Assembly: GCF_009831215.1 (NCBI RefSeq)
Contig: NZ_WUTW01000001.1
Location: 1,879,423-1,943,422, forward strand
Origin: Actinomadura rayongensis
GTDB lineage: Bacteria > Actinomycetota > Actinomycetes > Streptosporangiales > Streptosporangiaceae
Direction of reading: 5' to 3'
Length of the DNA stretch: 64,000 nt
Below are positions 44,992 to 53,243 of this stretch, one piece after another (the stretch's first letter is position 1; the number at the start of each line of letters is the position of its first letter). Under the pieces are notes generated by a model. It had not been told where the DNA came from. It searched no databases and saw only the letters and a program-made list of their open reading frames with translations. Both the position numbers and the translations under genes were made by a program.

Positions 44992-45540
44992 ATGTCGCTG
45001 CGCTACGGCCTGCTCGGCCTGCTCGCCGAGGGACCGGCGAGCGGGTACGACCTGGCCCGGCGCTTCCAGGAGGTGCTGAGCTCGATCTGGCCCGCGCAGC
45101 ACCCGAAGATCTACGCCGAACTGCGCCGGCTGACCGCCGAGGGCCTGATCGAGGTCGACAGCCAGGGGCCGCGCGGACGCACCGCCTACCGCATCACGGG
45201 GGACGGCCTCGCCGCGCTGCGGCACTGGCTCGCCGAGGAGGACGTCGACCGCACGATGCGCCTCCAGCCGCTCCTGCGCTCCCTCTTCTTCTGGCTCATG
45301 GACCCGGACGAGCTGAACCGCCACCTCGCCCGGGAGGCCGAGTACTACGCGGGCATGGCCGAGGCCTACCGCGCGTACGCCGCCCGCAAGGACGCGGGGG
45401 AGTTCGGGGACGCGCCGCCCGTCCAGTCGATGCGGGTGACGATCGAGGCCGCCGTCCGGCTGTTCGACGCCCTGGCGGACTGGGCGCGGTGGGCGGCCGA
45501 CCGTCCGCCGGCCGCCGCGCCGCCGGGCGGGCAGGGCTAG
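44992..45540 (+). CDS. PadR-family transcriptional regulator
   Basis: 182 residues: N-terminal winged helix of the PadR type (MSLRYGLLGLLAEGPASGYD, KIYAELRRLTAEGLIEVDSQ) and the C-terminal helical Vir-like dimerisation domain. It converges with the SDR gene, whose stop is 2 bases away, and whose promoter region carries repeated ACATG boxes that could be its operator. Confidence 0.9.
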   Translation: MSLRYGLLGLLAEGPASGYDLARRFQEVLSSIWPAQHPKIYAELRRLTAEGLIEVDSQGPRGRTAYRITGDGLAALRHWLAEEDVDRTMRLQPLLRSLFFWLMDPDELNRHLAREAEYYAGMAEAYRAYAARKDAGEFGDAPPVQSMRVTIEAAVRLFDALADWARWAADRPPAAAPPGGQG

Positions 45541-45542
45541 GG

Positions 45543-46394
45543 TCAGCCGCCCGCCGGGACCGCGTGCAGGCCCAGCGCGCGCCGGACGAGCCGGGACCGC
45601 ACCGCGTAGGGGAGACGCAGCAGCAGCCCGACGGCCCGCACCTCGCCGGACACCGCATAGTGCCGCCGCGGCCTGCGCGCCTCGACGGCCCGCACCACCA
45701 CCCGGGCCGTCGCGTCCACCGCCGCCGGCCGCCGCCGCTCCGCCGCCCGCTCGAAGGCCGTCCGGTGCGCGGCGTAGAGACGCGCGCGCTCGGGATCGGC
45801 CGCCGCGAGCGCCGCGGCGTCCGCCGCCGCCGCGCGGGCGAAGATCTCGGTCGCCGTGTTGCCCGGCTCGACCAGCGCGACCGGGACGCCCCAGGCGAGC
45901 AGCTCGCCGCGCAGCGCCTCCGACATCGACGCGAGCGCGGCCTTGCTGCCCGACAGGGCGCCGAGCATCGGGAACGGCATCCGCGCGGTGGGCGCGCTGA
46001 TGTTGACGATCCGTCCGCGCGCCGCCCGCAGCAGCGGCAGGAACGCCTGGGCCACGAACACCGGCCCGAACGTGTTGACCTCGAACTGGCGGCGCAGATC
46101 GGCGGGCGGGACGAGTTCCAGCGGCCCCTGCACGATGAGCCCGGCGTTGTTGACGACGGCGGCCAGTCCGCGTCCGTCCAGCTCGGCGGCGATCAGCCGG
46201 GCGGCGGCGGACGCGCTCGCCGGGTCGGCCACGTCGAGGCGGACGGTGCGCACGTTCGCCAGGCCGTCGAAGACGTTGGTGTCCGCGCGGACCCCCGCGT
46301 AGACGGTGTGACCCCGCTCGGCCAGGGCCGTGACGATCCCCGCCCCGATGCCGCCGGCGGCCCCGGTGACCAGGATGGATTTTTGCTCGCTCAT
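45543..46394 (-). CDS. Short-chain dehydrogenase/reductase lacking the catalytic Tyr
   Basis: 283 residues with the NAD(P) motif TGAAGGIG and NNAG. Where SDRs have YxxxK, this protein reads LSGSK: Leu147 replaces Tyr and Lys151 is kept, with Ser133 in NISAP upstream. Either chemistry uses another acid or the protein is a binding/regulatory SDR. GGAGAG precedes the ATG at 46394. Probably controlled by the convergent PadR gene. Confidence 0.85.
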   Translation of the reverse strand: MSEQKSILVTGAAGGIGAGIVTALAERGHTVYAGVRADTNVFDGLANVRTVRLDVADPASASAAARLIAAELDGRGLAAVVNNAGLIVQGPLELVPPADLRRQFEVNTFGPVFVAQAFLPLLRAARGRIVNISAPTARMPFPMLGALSGSKAALASMSEALRGELLAWGVPVALVEPGNTATEIFARAAAADAAALAAADPERARLYAAHRTAFERAAERRRPAAVDATARVVVRAVEARRPRRHYAVSGEVRAVGLLLRLPYAVRSRLVRRALGLHAVPAGG

Positions 46395-46407
46395 GGCGCT
46401 CTCCTTA

Positions 46408-46441
46408 ACATGACCTAAGGGACATGTACCTAAGACCATGT
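46408..46441 (-). promoter_or_regulatory. Repeated operator upstream of the SDR gene
   Basis: ACATG (46408), ACATGT (46422) and CATGT (ending 46441) are interleaved with two copies of ACCTAAG (46413-46419 and 46428-46434). ATG/CAT-based symmetric boxes are typical of PadR operators. The array also faces the divergent gene at 46544. Confidence 0.5.
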
Positions 46442-46543
46442 CCGCGCCTGGCGGGGCTGTCAAGGCGGCGAAGATCACGCATGTCCGTCGTGCGCCGGGT
46501 AGGACGGCGAACGCAGCAACGGACGAACGACCTGGAGGAATTC

Positions 46544-47530
46544 ATGACCGCCGACCTTCCGGCCCCCCGCGGCCCGCTCAGCGAAGCCCTCCTGGAGGTG
46601 CTGCGCGGCCCGGCCGGAACTCCGGCGGCGGAGAAGGCGCTCGGCGCGGCCCCGGCGGCGGACGACCCGTTCGGCGACGACCTCCACCTCGCGCTGCACC
46701 TCTGCTACGAGCTGCACTACCAGGGGCTCACCGGCGTGGACGCCGGGTGGGAGTGGGATCCGGCGCTGCTCGGGCTGCGCGCCACCCTGGAACAGGCGTT
46801 CCTCGCAGAGCTGCGGGACGGGACGCCCGGCAAGGACGTCCACGACGTCCTGGACGCCCTCCTCATCGAGCACCTGGACGCCCGCGGCCCCTCCCACCAC
46901 CTGCGCGACAAGGGCGAGATGTGGCAGATGCGGGAGTACCTGGTGCACCGGTCGATCTACCAGCTCAAGGAGTCGGATCCGCAGGCGTTCGCCGTCCCGA
47001 GACTGGCAGGCCCGCCGAAGGCTGCGCTAGCGGCCGTCCAGTACGACGAGTTCGGCGGCGGCAACGCGGAGAGGATGCACGCCCGGCTGTTCGCCGACCT
47101 CATGGAGGAGGCGGACCTCGACCCGTCCTACGGCGCGTACGTGGACGTCGTGCCCGCGCCGATGCTCGCCATCACGAACATGATGTCGCTGTTCGCGCTG
47201 CACCGGGCGCTGCGCGGCGCGATCCTCGGCCACTTCGCGGTCCTGGAGATCACGAGCAGCCCGGGCTCGGAGCGGATGTGCCGGGCGCTGCGGCGGCTCG
47301 GCGTCGCCGAGCGCGGCGTGCGGTTCTACGCCGAGCACGTGGAGGCCGACGCCGTCCACGAGCAGGTGCTGCGCCGGGACGTCATCGGCGGGCTGCTGGA
47401 CGCGGAACCGGAGCTGGCGCCGGACGTCGCGCTGGGCGCGGAGGCGACCGTCCTGCTGGAGGACCGGCTGGACGGCCACCTGCTCGGCTCCTGGGACGCC
47501 GGCCGCACGTCCCTGCTCCGCCCGCTCTGA
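46544..47530 (+). CDS. Iron-containing redox enzyme (haem-oxygenase-like diiron fold)
   Basis: 328 residues matching the haem-oxygenase-like diiron oxidase family: LHLALHLCYELHYQGL early, a central QYDEFGGGNAERMHARLF, and EHVEADAVHEQV late supply the Glu/His/Asp ligands of a diiron site. Members oxidise or cleave small amines and lipids in natural-product pathways; many stand-alone actinobacterial copies have no known substrate. GGAGG precedes the ATG. A CDGSH iron-sulfur protein gene converges 35 bases downstream, a pairing I recall from related genomes. Confidence 0.85.
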   Translation: MTADLPAPRGPLSEALLEVLRGPAGTPAAEKALGAAPAADDPFGDDLHLALHLCYELHYQGLTGVDAGWEWDPALLGLRATLEQAFLAELRDGTPGKDVHDVLDALLIEHLDARGPSHHLRDKGEMWQMREYLVHRSIYQLKESDPQAFAVPRLAGPPKAALAAVQYDEFGGGNAERMHARLFADLMEEADLDPSYGAYVDVVPAPMLAITNMMSLFALHRALRGAILGHFAVLEITSSPGSERMCRALRRLGVAERGVRFYAEHVEADAVHEQVLRRDVIGGLLDAEPELAPDVALGAEATVLLEDRLDGHLLGSWDAGRTSLLRPL

Positions 47531-47565
47531 CCGGCGACGGCCGCTCGGGCGGCGGCGGACGGGGG

Positions 47566-47754
47566 CTAGCCGTCGTCGCGGACCTTGCGCCGGTGGCTGG
47601 TGTCGCAGAACGGCGCGGTGCGGCTGCGGCGGCACGTGCACAGCGCGACGACGAACCGGTCGGACCGGACGGTCGTCCCGTCGTCCATCTCGATCTCCAC
47701 CGGCCCTTCCATGAGCAGCGGCCCGTCCTTCACCTGCGTCACCTTGTGCACCAT
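47566..47754 (-). CDS. CDGSH iron-sulfur domain protein
   Basis: 62 residues ending with a CDGSH-type [2Fe-2S] motif: CTCRRSRTAPFCDTSH, giving three Cys and one His ligand. Likely a soluble electron-transfer or redox-sensing protein, perhaps serving the diiron enzyme next door. I place the start at ATG 47754 because a SigF/SigB-type promoter ends at 47765 and an earlier ATG (47766) overlaps its -10. The mRNA would then be leaderless or nearly so. Confidence 0.82.
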   Translation of the reverse strand: MVHKVTQVKDGPLLMEGPVEIEMDDGTTVRSDRFVVALCTCRRSRTAPFCDTSHRRKVRDDG

Positions 47755-47764
47755 AAAGCCCGAC

Positions 47765-47788
47765 ATACCCGGGGAGCACTGGCAAAAC
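47765..47788 (-). promoter_or_regulatory. SigF/SigB-type promoter of the CDGSH gene
   Basis: On the minus strand GTTT (47788-47785), 14 bases, GGGTAT (47770-47765), ending 10 bases before ATG 47754. It matches the consensus for stress sigma factors such as the one encoded at 48143. A second GGGTAT at 47807-47802 has no matching -35. Confidence 0.6.
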
Positions 47789-47807
47789 GGTGATGCATCG
47801 CATACCC

Positions 47808-48142
47808 GGACGAGCAAGGACAAGGATCGTTTGCCGAGGCCGTGACCCGCCATGGCCGATCCGAGTTGACTCCGCCCGGACGCCGCGCCAATCCTGAAAG
47901 TGCGCCCGTCGGCAGGACCGCCGCCGGGCGCGGGGCCCGCGGCACGGCCCGCACGCGAGACGGCGCGGCGGGACCGGAAGGCGGCGGGGGCCCCGGCCGC
48001 GGCCCGATCCGGGTGAACGTCACCCGGCGGACCACATCCACGAGAGCACGCGGCGTTCCCGAAGAACGTCCGCGTGATTCACGGCCTCTTCGGCGGTGAT
48101 GACCCGACCGGTCAGCGTCCCGCAGGGAGGAACTTTCCGCTC
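47808..48142. other. Divergent spacer before the sigma factor gene
   Basis: About 335 bases between the CDGSH promoter and the sigma factor start. No gene, clear promoter or strong hairpin is recognised apart from GGGAGG at about 48125-48130, the likely ribosome site of the sigma gene at a long 12-base spacing. Confidence 0.5.
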
Positions 48143-49144
48143 ATGACAGCTTTCACGAGTCCCACGAACCTTCGTACCGACCCGCGTACTGACACGGCGG
48201 ACCGGCCCGGCCCGGACGAGACCGGACCGACGATCGAGGAACGCCTCGCCGAACTGCGCGCGCTGACCGACGGGCCGCGCCGCGACCGGATGCGCGAGGA
48301 GATCATCGTCTCGTGCGTCCCGACGGTGCAGCGGATCGCGCGCCGGTTCGCGTCCCGCGGCGAGAGCGTGGACGACCTCTTCCAGGTCGGGATGCTCGGC
48401 CTGATCTCGGCGGTGGACCGCTTCGAGCCCGATCGCGGCACCCGCTTCTTCGCCTACGCGACGCCGACCGTGGTCGGTGAGATCAAGCGGCACTTCCGCG
48501 ACCGGGGCTGGGCGGTGCGCCCGCCGCGCGGCGTCCAGGAGCGCTGGGCCGAGCTGAACGAGGCGCGCGGCCGGCTCAGCCAGTCGCTCGGCCGGTCCCC
48601 GACGATCGCCGACCTCGCGGCCGACCTGGACACCGACGAGGAGGAGATCATCGAGGCGATCCAGGCGGGCGACGAGTACCACCTGTGCTCGCTGGACCGC
48701 AGTGTGGACGACGACCCCGACAGCCCGACCGTCGCCGAGACGATCGCGACGCTCGACACCGAGCCGGAGGTCATCGACTCGCGGGAGTCGGTCAAGCCGG
48801 TGCTCAACCGGCTCGCCGCGCGGGAGCGGCAGATCCTGCTGCTGCGCTTCTACGGCAACAAGACGCAGCGGGAGATCGCCGCGATCGTCGGGCTGTCGCA
48901 GATGCACGTGTCCCGGCTGATCCGCGACAGCCTGGCGCTGCTGCGGGCCGCCGCCGAGGGCGAGGACGACCCCGGCCCGGCGGACGAGCGGCGTCCGCGC
49001 GCGGCCCGCCGGACGCGGTCGGTCCAGACCGTCACCGAGACCACGCGGACCACCACCCGGACGACCGCGCGGACCACCGCGGCCCGGCCGAGCGGACGCG
49101 GCAAGGCCCGGCGGAAGGCGCATAGCGGACGTCCCGCGGGGTAG
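48143..49144 (+). CDS. SigF/SigB-family RNA polymerase sigma factor
   Basis: 333 residues: region 2 (DDLFQVGMLGLISAVDRFEP, FFAYATPTVVGEIKRHFRD), region 3 (SQSLGRSPTIADLAADLDTD) and region 4 (ERQILLLRFYGNKTQREIAA, then LSQMHVSRLI) place it in the general-stress/sporulation group. The C-terminus has an unusual Thr/Arg repeat tail (TTRTTTRTTARTTAA). ATG 48143 has GGGAGG 12 bases upstream; a GTG at 48074 is the alternative. No anti-sigma factor is adjacent, unlike many SigF loci. A CBS gene follows at 40 bp, possibly co-transcribed. Confidence 0.9.
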   Translation: MTAFTSPTNLRTDPRTDTADRPGPDETGPTIEERLAELRALTDGPRRDRMREEIIVSCVPTVQRIARRFASRGESVDDLFQVGMLGLISAVDRFEPDRGTRFFAYATPTVVGEIKRHFRDRGWAVRPPRGVQERWAELNEARGRLSQSLGRSPTIADLAADLDTDEEEIIEAIQAGDEYHLCSLDRSVDDDPDSPTVAETIATLDTEPEVIDSRESVKPVLNRLAARERQILLLRFYGNKTQREIAAIVGLSQMHVSRLIRDSLALLRAAAEGEDDPGPADERRPRAARRTRSVQTVTETTRTTTRTTARTTAARPSGRGKARRKAHSGRPAG

Positions 49145-49184
49145 GCGCGCCGACGGACACCGACCGACGAGGAAGGACACCGCT

Positions 49185-49604
49185 ATGAGCCAGCAGATCC
49201 GCGAGATCATGACCAAGTCCCCGCAGTGCGTGCAGCCCGACACCGTGGTGACGGATATTGCGGGGACGATGCGAGATCAGGACGTCGGAGCGGTGCTGGT
49301 CACCAACGACGGCCGGCTGCTGGGCGTCGTGACCGACCGCGACCTGGTGACGCGCTTCCTGGCCGACGGGGGCGACCCGGGGACGACGACGGCCCAGGCC
49401 GTCGCCAGCTCCGCCGACTACACGCTCGCGCCGGACGACCACGTCTCGCGCGCCGTGGACATCATGCGGGACCAGGCCGTGCGGCGGCTGCCGGTCGTCG
49501 AGGACGGCCGTCCCGTGGGCATCGTGTCGATCGGGGACCTCGCGATCGAGCGGGACGAGCGCTCGGCCCTCGCCGACATCAGCGCGGCCCCGGCCAACAA
49601 GTGA
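49185..49604 (+). CDS. CBS-pair domain protein
   Basis: 139 residues consisting of two CBS motifs (VTDIAGTMRDQDVGAVLVTN; VSRAVDIMRDQAVRRLPVVE), which bind adenine nucleotides. Similar short CBS proteins are stress-induced in actinobacteria. GAGGAAGG precedes the ATG. Its stop overlaps the first glycosyltransferase start by 4 bp, tying it to the glycan island. Confidence 0.9.
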   Translation: MSQQIREIMTKSPQCVQPDTVVTDIAGTMRDQDVGAVLVTNDGRLLGVVTDRDLVTRFLADGGDPGTTTAQAVASSADYTLAPDDHVSRAVDIMRDQAVRRLPVVEDGRPVGIVSIGDLAIERDERSALADISAAPANK

Positions 49605-50527
49605 CGGGTCCGTCCGCCGGGGGGCCGCGCGCCCCCCGGCCCGGCGCGGGCACGACGGTCGTCATCGCGACCCGCGACCGCCGCGACGAGCTGCTGCGGA
49701 CGGTCGCCAGGCTGCGCGCCCTGCCCGAGGAGCCCGAGGTCATCGTCGTGGACAACGGGTCGCGGGACGGGACGGCCGACGCCGTCCGCGCGCTCGGCGA
49801 CCCCGGCACGACCGTCCTCGGCCTGGCCCGCAACGTCGGCGCGCCCGCCCGCAACCTCGGCGTGGCCGCCGCCCGCACCCCGTACGTCGCGTTCAGCGAC
49901 GACGACTCCTGGTGGGAGCCGGGCTCGCTCGCCCGCGCGGCGGCCGAGTTCGACGCCCATCCCCGGCTCGGGCTGATCGCGGCGCGCACGCTCGTCGGCG
50001 CCGCCCGCGACCCCGACCCGATCAACGCCGCGATGACGGACACGCCGCTGCCGCCGGGGCCGCGCCCGCTGCCGGGCCCGCCGGTGCTCGGCTTCCTGGC
50101 GTGCGCGGCGGTCGTCCGGCGGGAGGCGTTCCTGTCCGTCGGCGGGTTCAGCACGGTGCTGTTCTTCGTCGGCGAGGAGCGGCTGCTCGCCTACGACCTG
50201 GCCGCCGCGGGCTGGGACCGCTGCCATGTGCCGGGCGTCGTGGCCGTCCACGACCCGTCGCCGCGCCGGCAGGGCGCGGGGGCGCGGCGCAGCGCCGAGC
50301 TGCGCAACACCGTGCTCACCGCCTGGCTGCGGCGGCCCGCCGCGCTGGCCGCCCGGGAGACCGCCCGGCTCGCCGCCGCCGCGCCCGGCGACGGCGACGC
50401 CCGCCGCGCCCTCGCCGGGGCGCTGCGCCGGCTGCCCGCCGCGCTGGCCCGGCGCCGCCCGCTGCCGCCGCCGGTGGAACGCGCGGCCGGGCTCATCGAC
50501 CGGCATGCGCCGGAGCCGGTGCCGTGA
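49601..50527 (+). CDS. Family 2 glycosyltransferase (first of tandem pair)
   Basis: 308 residues with the GT2 fold: VVIATRDRRDELLRTV, VVDNGSRDGT, and the metal-binding DDD motif in AFSDDDSWWEPGSL. No membrane segments. It is about as long as the next gene and shares motif order with it, so the pair arose by duplication. GTGA overlaps on both sides. Donor and acceptor unknown; context suggests glycan assembly. Confidence 0.88.
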   Translation: MTGPSAGGPRAPRPGAGTTVVIATRDRRDELLRTVARLRALPEEPEVIVVDNGSRDGTADAVRALGDPGTTVLGLARNVGAPARNLGVAAARTPYVAFSDDDSWWEPGSLARAAAEFDAHPRLGLIAARTLVGAARDPDPINAAMTDTPLPPGPRPLPGPPVLGFLACAAVVRREAFLSVGGFSTVLFFVGEERLLAYDLAAAGWDRCHVPGVVAVHDPSPRRQGAGARRSAELRNTVLTAWLRRPAALAARETARLAAAAPGDGDARRALAGALRRLPAALARRRPLPPPVERAAGLIDRHAPEPVP

Positions 50528-51420
50528 CCGATCCGCGGATGACGGTCGTCATCATCACCCGCAACCGGTGCGGCGAGCTGCTCCACGTGCTGGGGCGGAT
50601 GACGTCCGTGCCGGAGCGCCCGCCGATCATCGTCATGGACAACGGGTCGACGGACGGCACCGCGTCCGCCGTCGCCGATGCGTTCCCGCAGGTCGAGGTC
50701 ACCGCGCTGCGCGACAACCTCGGCGCGGTCGCCCGCAACCTCGCCGTCGAGCGCGTCACCACGCCCTACGTCGCGTTCTGCGACGACGACACCTGGTGGG
50801 AGCCGGGGTCGCTGGCCCGCGCCGCCGACCACCTCGACGCCCATCCGTCGGTGGCGTCGGTGACGGCGCTGATCCGCGTCGAGCCGGACGGCGCCGAGGA
50901 CCCCATCACGCCCGAGCTGCGGCACTCGCCCGTCCCCGGCCCCGACAGCCTGCCCGGCCCCGCGCTGCTCGGCATCCTCGCGGGCGCGTCGATGCTGCGC
51001 GTGTCGGCGTTCCGGGAGGCGGGCGGGTTCTCCGAACGGCTCGGCTTCGGCGGCGAGGAGGAACTGCTCAGCCTCGACCTCGCGGCGGCGGACTGGTGGC
51101 TGTGCTTCACCGAGGACGTCGTCGTGCACCACGCGGCGTCGACCGTCCGGGACCCGCGCAGCCGCCGCCGGCGCGGCATCCGCAACACGCTCTGGACGAC
51201 CTGGCTGCGGCGGCCCGGCCTGGACGCCGTCCGCCGCACCGGGACGCTCCTGCGCTCGGTGCCGCGCGACACGGCGAGCGCGGCGGCCGTCGCCGAGGCC
51301 GTGCGGGGCCTGCCGTGGGTGCTGCGCGAGCGGCGGCCCGTCCCCGCGCGCGTGGCGTTCGGACTGCGGCTGCTGGAGGACGCCCAGCGGCGCTCACCCG
51401 CGCGCCGGTACGTCGGCTGA
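50524..51420 (+). CDS. Family 2 glycosyltransferase (second of tandem pair)
   Basis: 298 residues, paralogue of the upstream gene: VVIITRNRCGELLHVL, VMDNGSTDGT, AFCDDDTWWEPGSLARAADH. Both share an RNT(L/V)-TxWLRRP stretch near the C-terminus. Its last 27 bases overlap the convergent GT9 gene. Confidence 0.88.
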   Translation: MTDPRMTVVIITRNRCGELLHVLGRMTSVPERPPIIVMDNGSTDGTASAVADAFPQVEVTALRDNLGAVARNLAVERVTTPYVAFCDDDTWWEPGSLARAADHLDAHPSVASVTALIRVEPDGAEDPITPELRHSPVPGPDSLPGPALLGILAGASMLRVSAFREAGGFSERLGFGGEEELLSLDLAAADWWLCFTEDVVVHHAASTVRDPRSRRRRGIRNTLWTTWLRRPGLDAVRRTGTLLRSVPRDTASAAAVAEAVRGLPWVLRERRPVPARVAFGLRLLEDAQRRSPARRYVG

Positions 51421-52299
51421 CGCGTCGAGCAGCGCGGACGCGGCGGCCAGCACCTCCGGCACGGTGATCGCGAGCAGGCGCGGGTCGGGGTCGGCGCCGT
51501 GCGGGTCGCCCGGACGTCCCGCCGCGCCGCCCTTCCACAGGACCTTGTGCCGGGGGAGGTCCGGCGGCCCCCACAGCGCGGGGGACACCGGGCCGAACAG
51601 CGTCACCGACGGGGTGCCGCACGCCGTCGCCAGATGCGCCACGCCGGTGTCGCCGCAGATCACGAGGTTCGCGGCGGCGACGGTGGCGGCGAGGTCGGCG
51701 AGGTCCGCGTCGGCGAGTACGTCCAGGCCGTCCGCGACCTGGGCCGCGAGCGCGCGTTCGGCGTCCCCGCCGGTGACCAGGACGCGGTGGCCCGCGTCGG
51801 CGAGAGCTGCGGCGACGGTCGCGAACCGCTCGGGCGGCCAGCGGCGGCTGCCCGACGCGGCGCCCGGATGGACGATCGCCGCGGGCTCCGCGCCGGGCGG
51901 CGGCGACAGGCCGAGCGCGGACGGGTCGGCCGGGATGCCGTTCAGCTCCAGCAGACGGCACCAGCGCGCGACCTCGTGCTCGTCCTCGTCCCACTCGGGG
52001 CCGTAGACGATCGTCCGGTCCGCGCCCAGCGCCTCGACGATCCGGTGGCTGGCGGGGCCGTTGCCGTGCAGGTCGATCGCGACGTCCGGCGGCGGGCCGT
52101 CCCAGGGGACCGGCGCCAGCTCGGCCGTGGGCAGCAGCCGGTCGAGCCCGTCGCACAGCGCGGCCAGCGGCGCGAGCGCGGCGGGCGCGGCGAGGACGAT
52201 CTCGTGCCCCGGGAACGCCGCCCGCACGGCCCGGTAGGCGGGCACGCCGGTGAGGAAGTCCCCGAGCCCGAGCGCCCGCAGCAGCAGGACGCGTCTCAC
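51394..52299 (-). CDS. Family 9 glycosyltransferase (heptosyltransferase-like)
   Basis: 301 residues, GT-B fold of the ADP-heptose:LPS heptosyltransferase family. N-terminal VLLLRALGLGDFLTG, then VHPGAASGSRRWP and the C-terminal nucleotide-sugar site GDTGVAHLATACGTPSVTLF. Gram-positive bacteria lack LPS, so the acceptor must be another glycan. Last gene of a five-gene operon with uniform 4-bp overlaps. Confidence 0.9.
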   Translation of the reverse strand: MRRVLLLRALGLGDFLTGVPAYRAVRAAFPGHEIVLAAPAALAPLAALCDGLDRLLPTAELAPVPWDGPPPDVAIDLHGNGPASHRIVEALGADRTIVYGPEWDEDEHEVARWCRLLELNGIPADPSALGLSPPPGAEPAAIVHPGAASGSRRWPPERFATVAAALADAGHRVLVTGGDAERALAAQVADGLDVLADADLADLAATVAAANLVICGDTGVAHLATACGTPSVTLFGPVSPALWGPPDLPRHKVLWKGGAAGRPGDPHGADPDPRLLAITVPEVLAAASALLDASADVPARG

Positions 52300-53243
52300 T
52301 GCGCCGCCGCCGGGAGGATCGCCTCCCAGTCGGCGAGGAACCGGTCCAGGCCGTAGCGGGAGAGGGCGGCGCGGCGCGCGGCGGCGCCGCGTTCGGCGGC
52401 CTCGGCCGGGTCGGCGAGCAGGCGGGCGACGGCGTCGCGCAGCACCGCGCGGTCGGTGGACACGACGCCCGCGTCCGGCGGGACGGCCTCGGCGACCTCG
52501 GTCGTCCCGAACGCCACGACCGGCATCCCGAGGTGCATGGCTTCGAGCAGCGACAGGCCGAGCGACGTCCACCGCACCGGGTGCAGGTAGACGCGGCGGC
52601 GCGCCAGCTCGGCGTGCATCCGGTCCTGCGGCAGATCCTCGAACGCCTGGGCGCCGGGCAGGCCGAGGCGTTCGGGGACGTCCGCCACGCCCATCCCGAA
52701 CACGTCCAGCGGCCCGGCTTCGGCGAAGTAGGGGAGCAGGTCGGCGCCGACGTAGCGGCCCCGGCGCAGCGGCTCGTTGGTGACGACGGCCGTCCGCGCC
52801 AGCTCGCCCGTCCACAGCGCGCCGGGATCGACGATGCCGTGCTCGACCACGCGGGTCGGCGTGCTCCCGCAGTCCCACAGCAGGTCGTTGAAGTGGGTGA
52901 CGTGGACGACGAGCGCGTCCGGCCGGTCGGCGAGCGGGTGGCGGGTCAGCGGGACGTCGCCGTCGGGCGCGTTGTGCTCCAGGTAGACGAGGGGAAGATC
53001 GCGTCCGGTCCACTTCCGGGCCAGCTCGGGCTCGTGCGGACGCTGCGCGATGACGATGTCCACGTCCAGGTCGCGCAGCTCGTCCGGCGACACCTCCTTC
53101 ACCGTGCCGGGCCACTCCCACGTGCGGGCGCGGCCCAGCCCGTCCGGCCCCCGCTCGGGCGTGACCGGCACGAGATAGGTGTGCGGCCCCTGCACGAACG
53201 CGGTCGTCCAAGAGCCGTGGACATGCCAGATCAGAATGTTCAT
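52296..53243 (-). CDS. GT-B glycosyltransferase (GT1/GT4-like)
   Basis: 315 residues. It begins MNILIWHVHGSWTTAFVQG and has the C-terminal donor-binding region with LGLSLLEAMHLGMPVVAFGT, the Glu-containing motif of retaining GT-B enzymes. The EHNAP and HVTHF segments are family-typical. Overlaps both neighbours by 4 bp (ATGA upstream, GTGA downstream). Confidence 0.85.
   Translation of the reverse strand: MNILIWHVHGSWTTAFVQGPHTYLVPVTPERGPDGLGRARTWEWPGTVKEVSPDELRDLDVDIVIAQRPHEPELARKWTGRDLPLVYLEHNAPDGDVPLTRHPLADRPDALVVHVTHFNDLLWDCGSTPTRVVEHGIVDPGALWTGELARTAVVTNEPLRRGRYVGADLLPYFAEAGPLDVFGMGVADVPERLGLPGAQAFEDLPQDRMHAELARRRVYLHPVRWTSLGLSLLEAMHLGMPVVAFGTTEVAEAVPPDAGVVSTDRAVLRDAVARLLADPAEAAERGAAARRAALSRYGLDRFLADWEAILPAAAQ

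Noticed and set aside
47802..47807. Another GGGTAT upstream of the CDGSH gene
   Set aside because: No GTTT-type -35 at 14-17 bases; only the downstream copy forms a complete promoter.
49021..49030. Second DasR-like site (GGTCCAGACC)
   Set aside because: It lies inside the sigma factor coding sequence, lacks the outer symmetric bases, and is expected by chance in GC-rich DNA.
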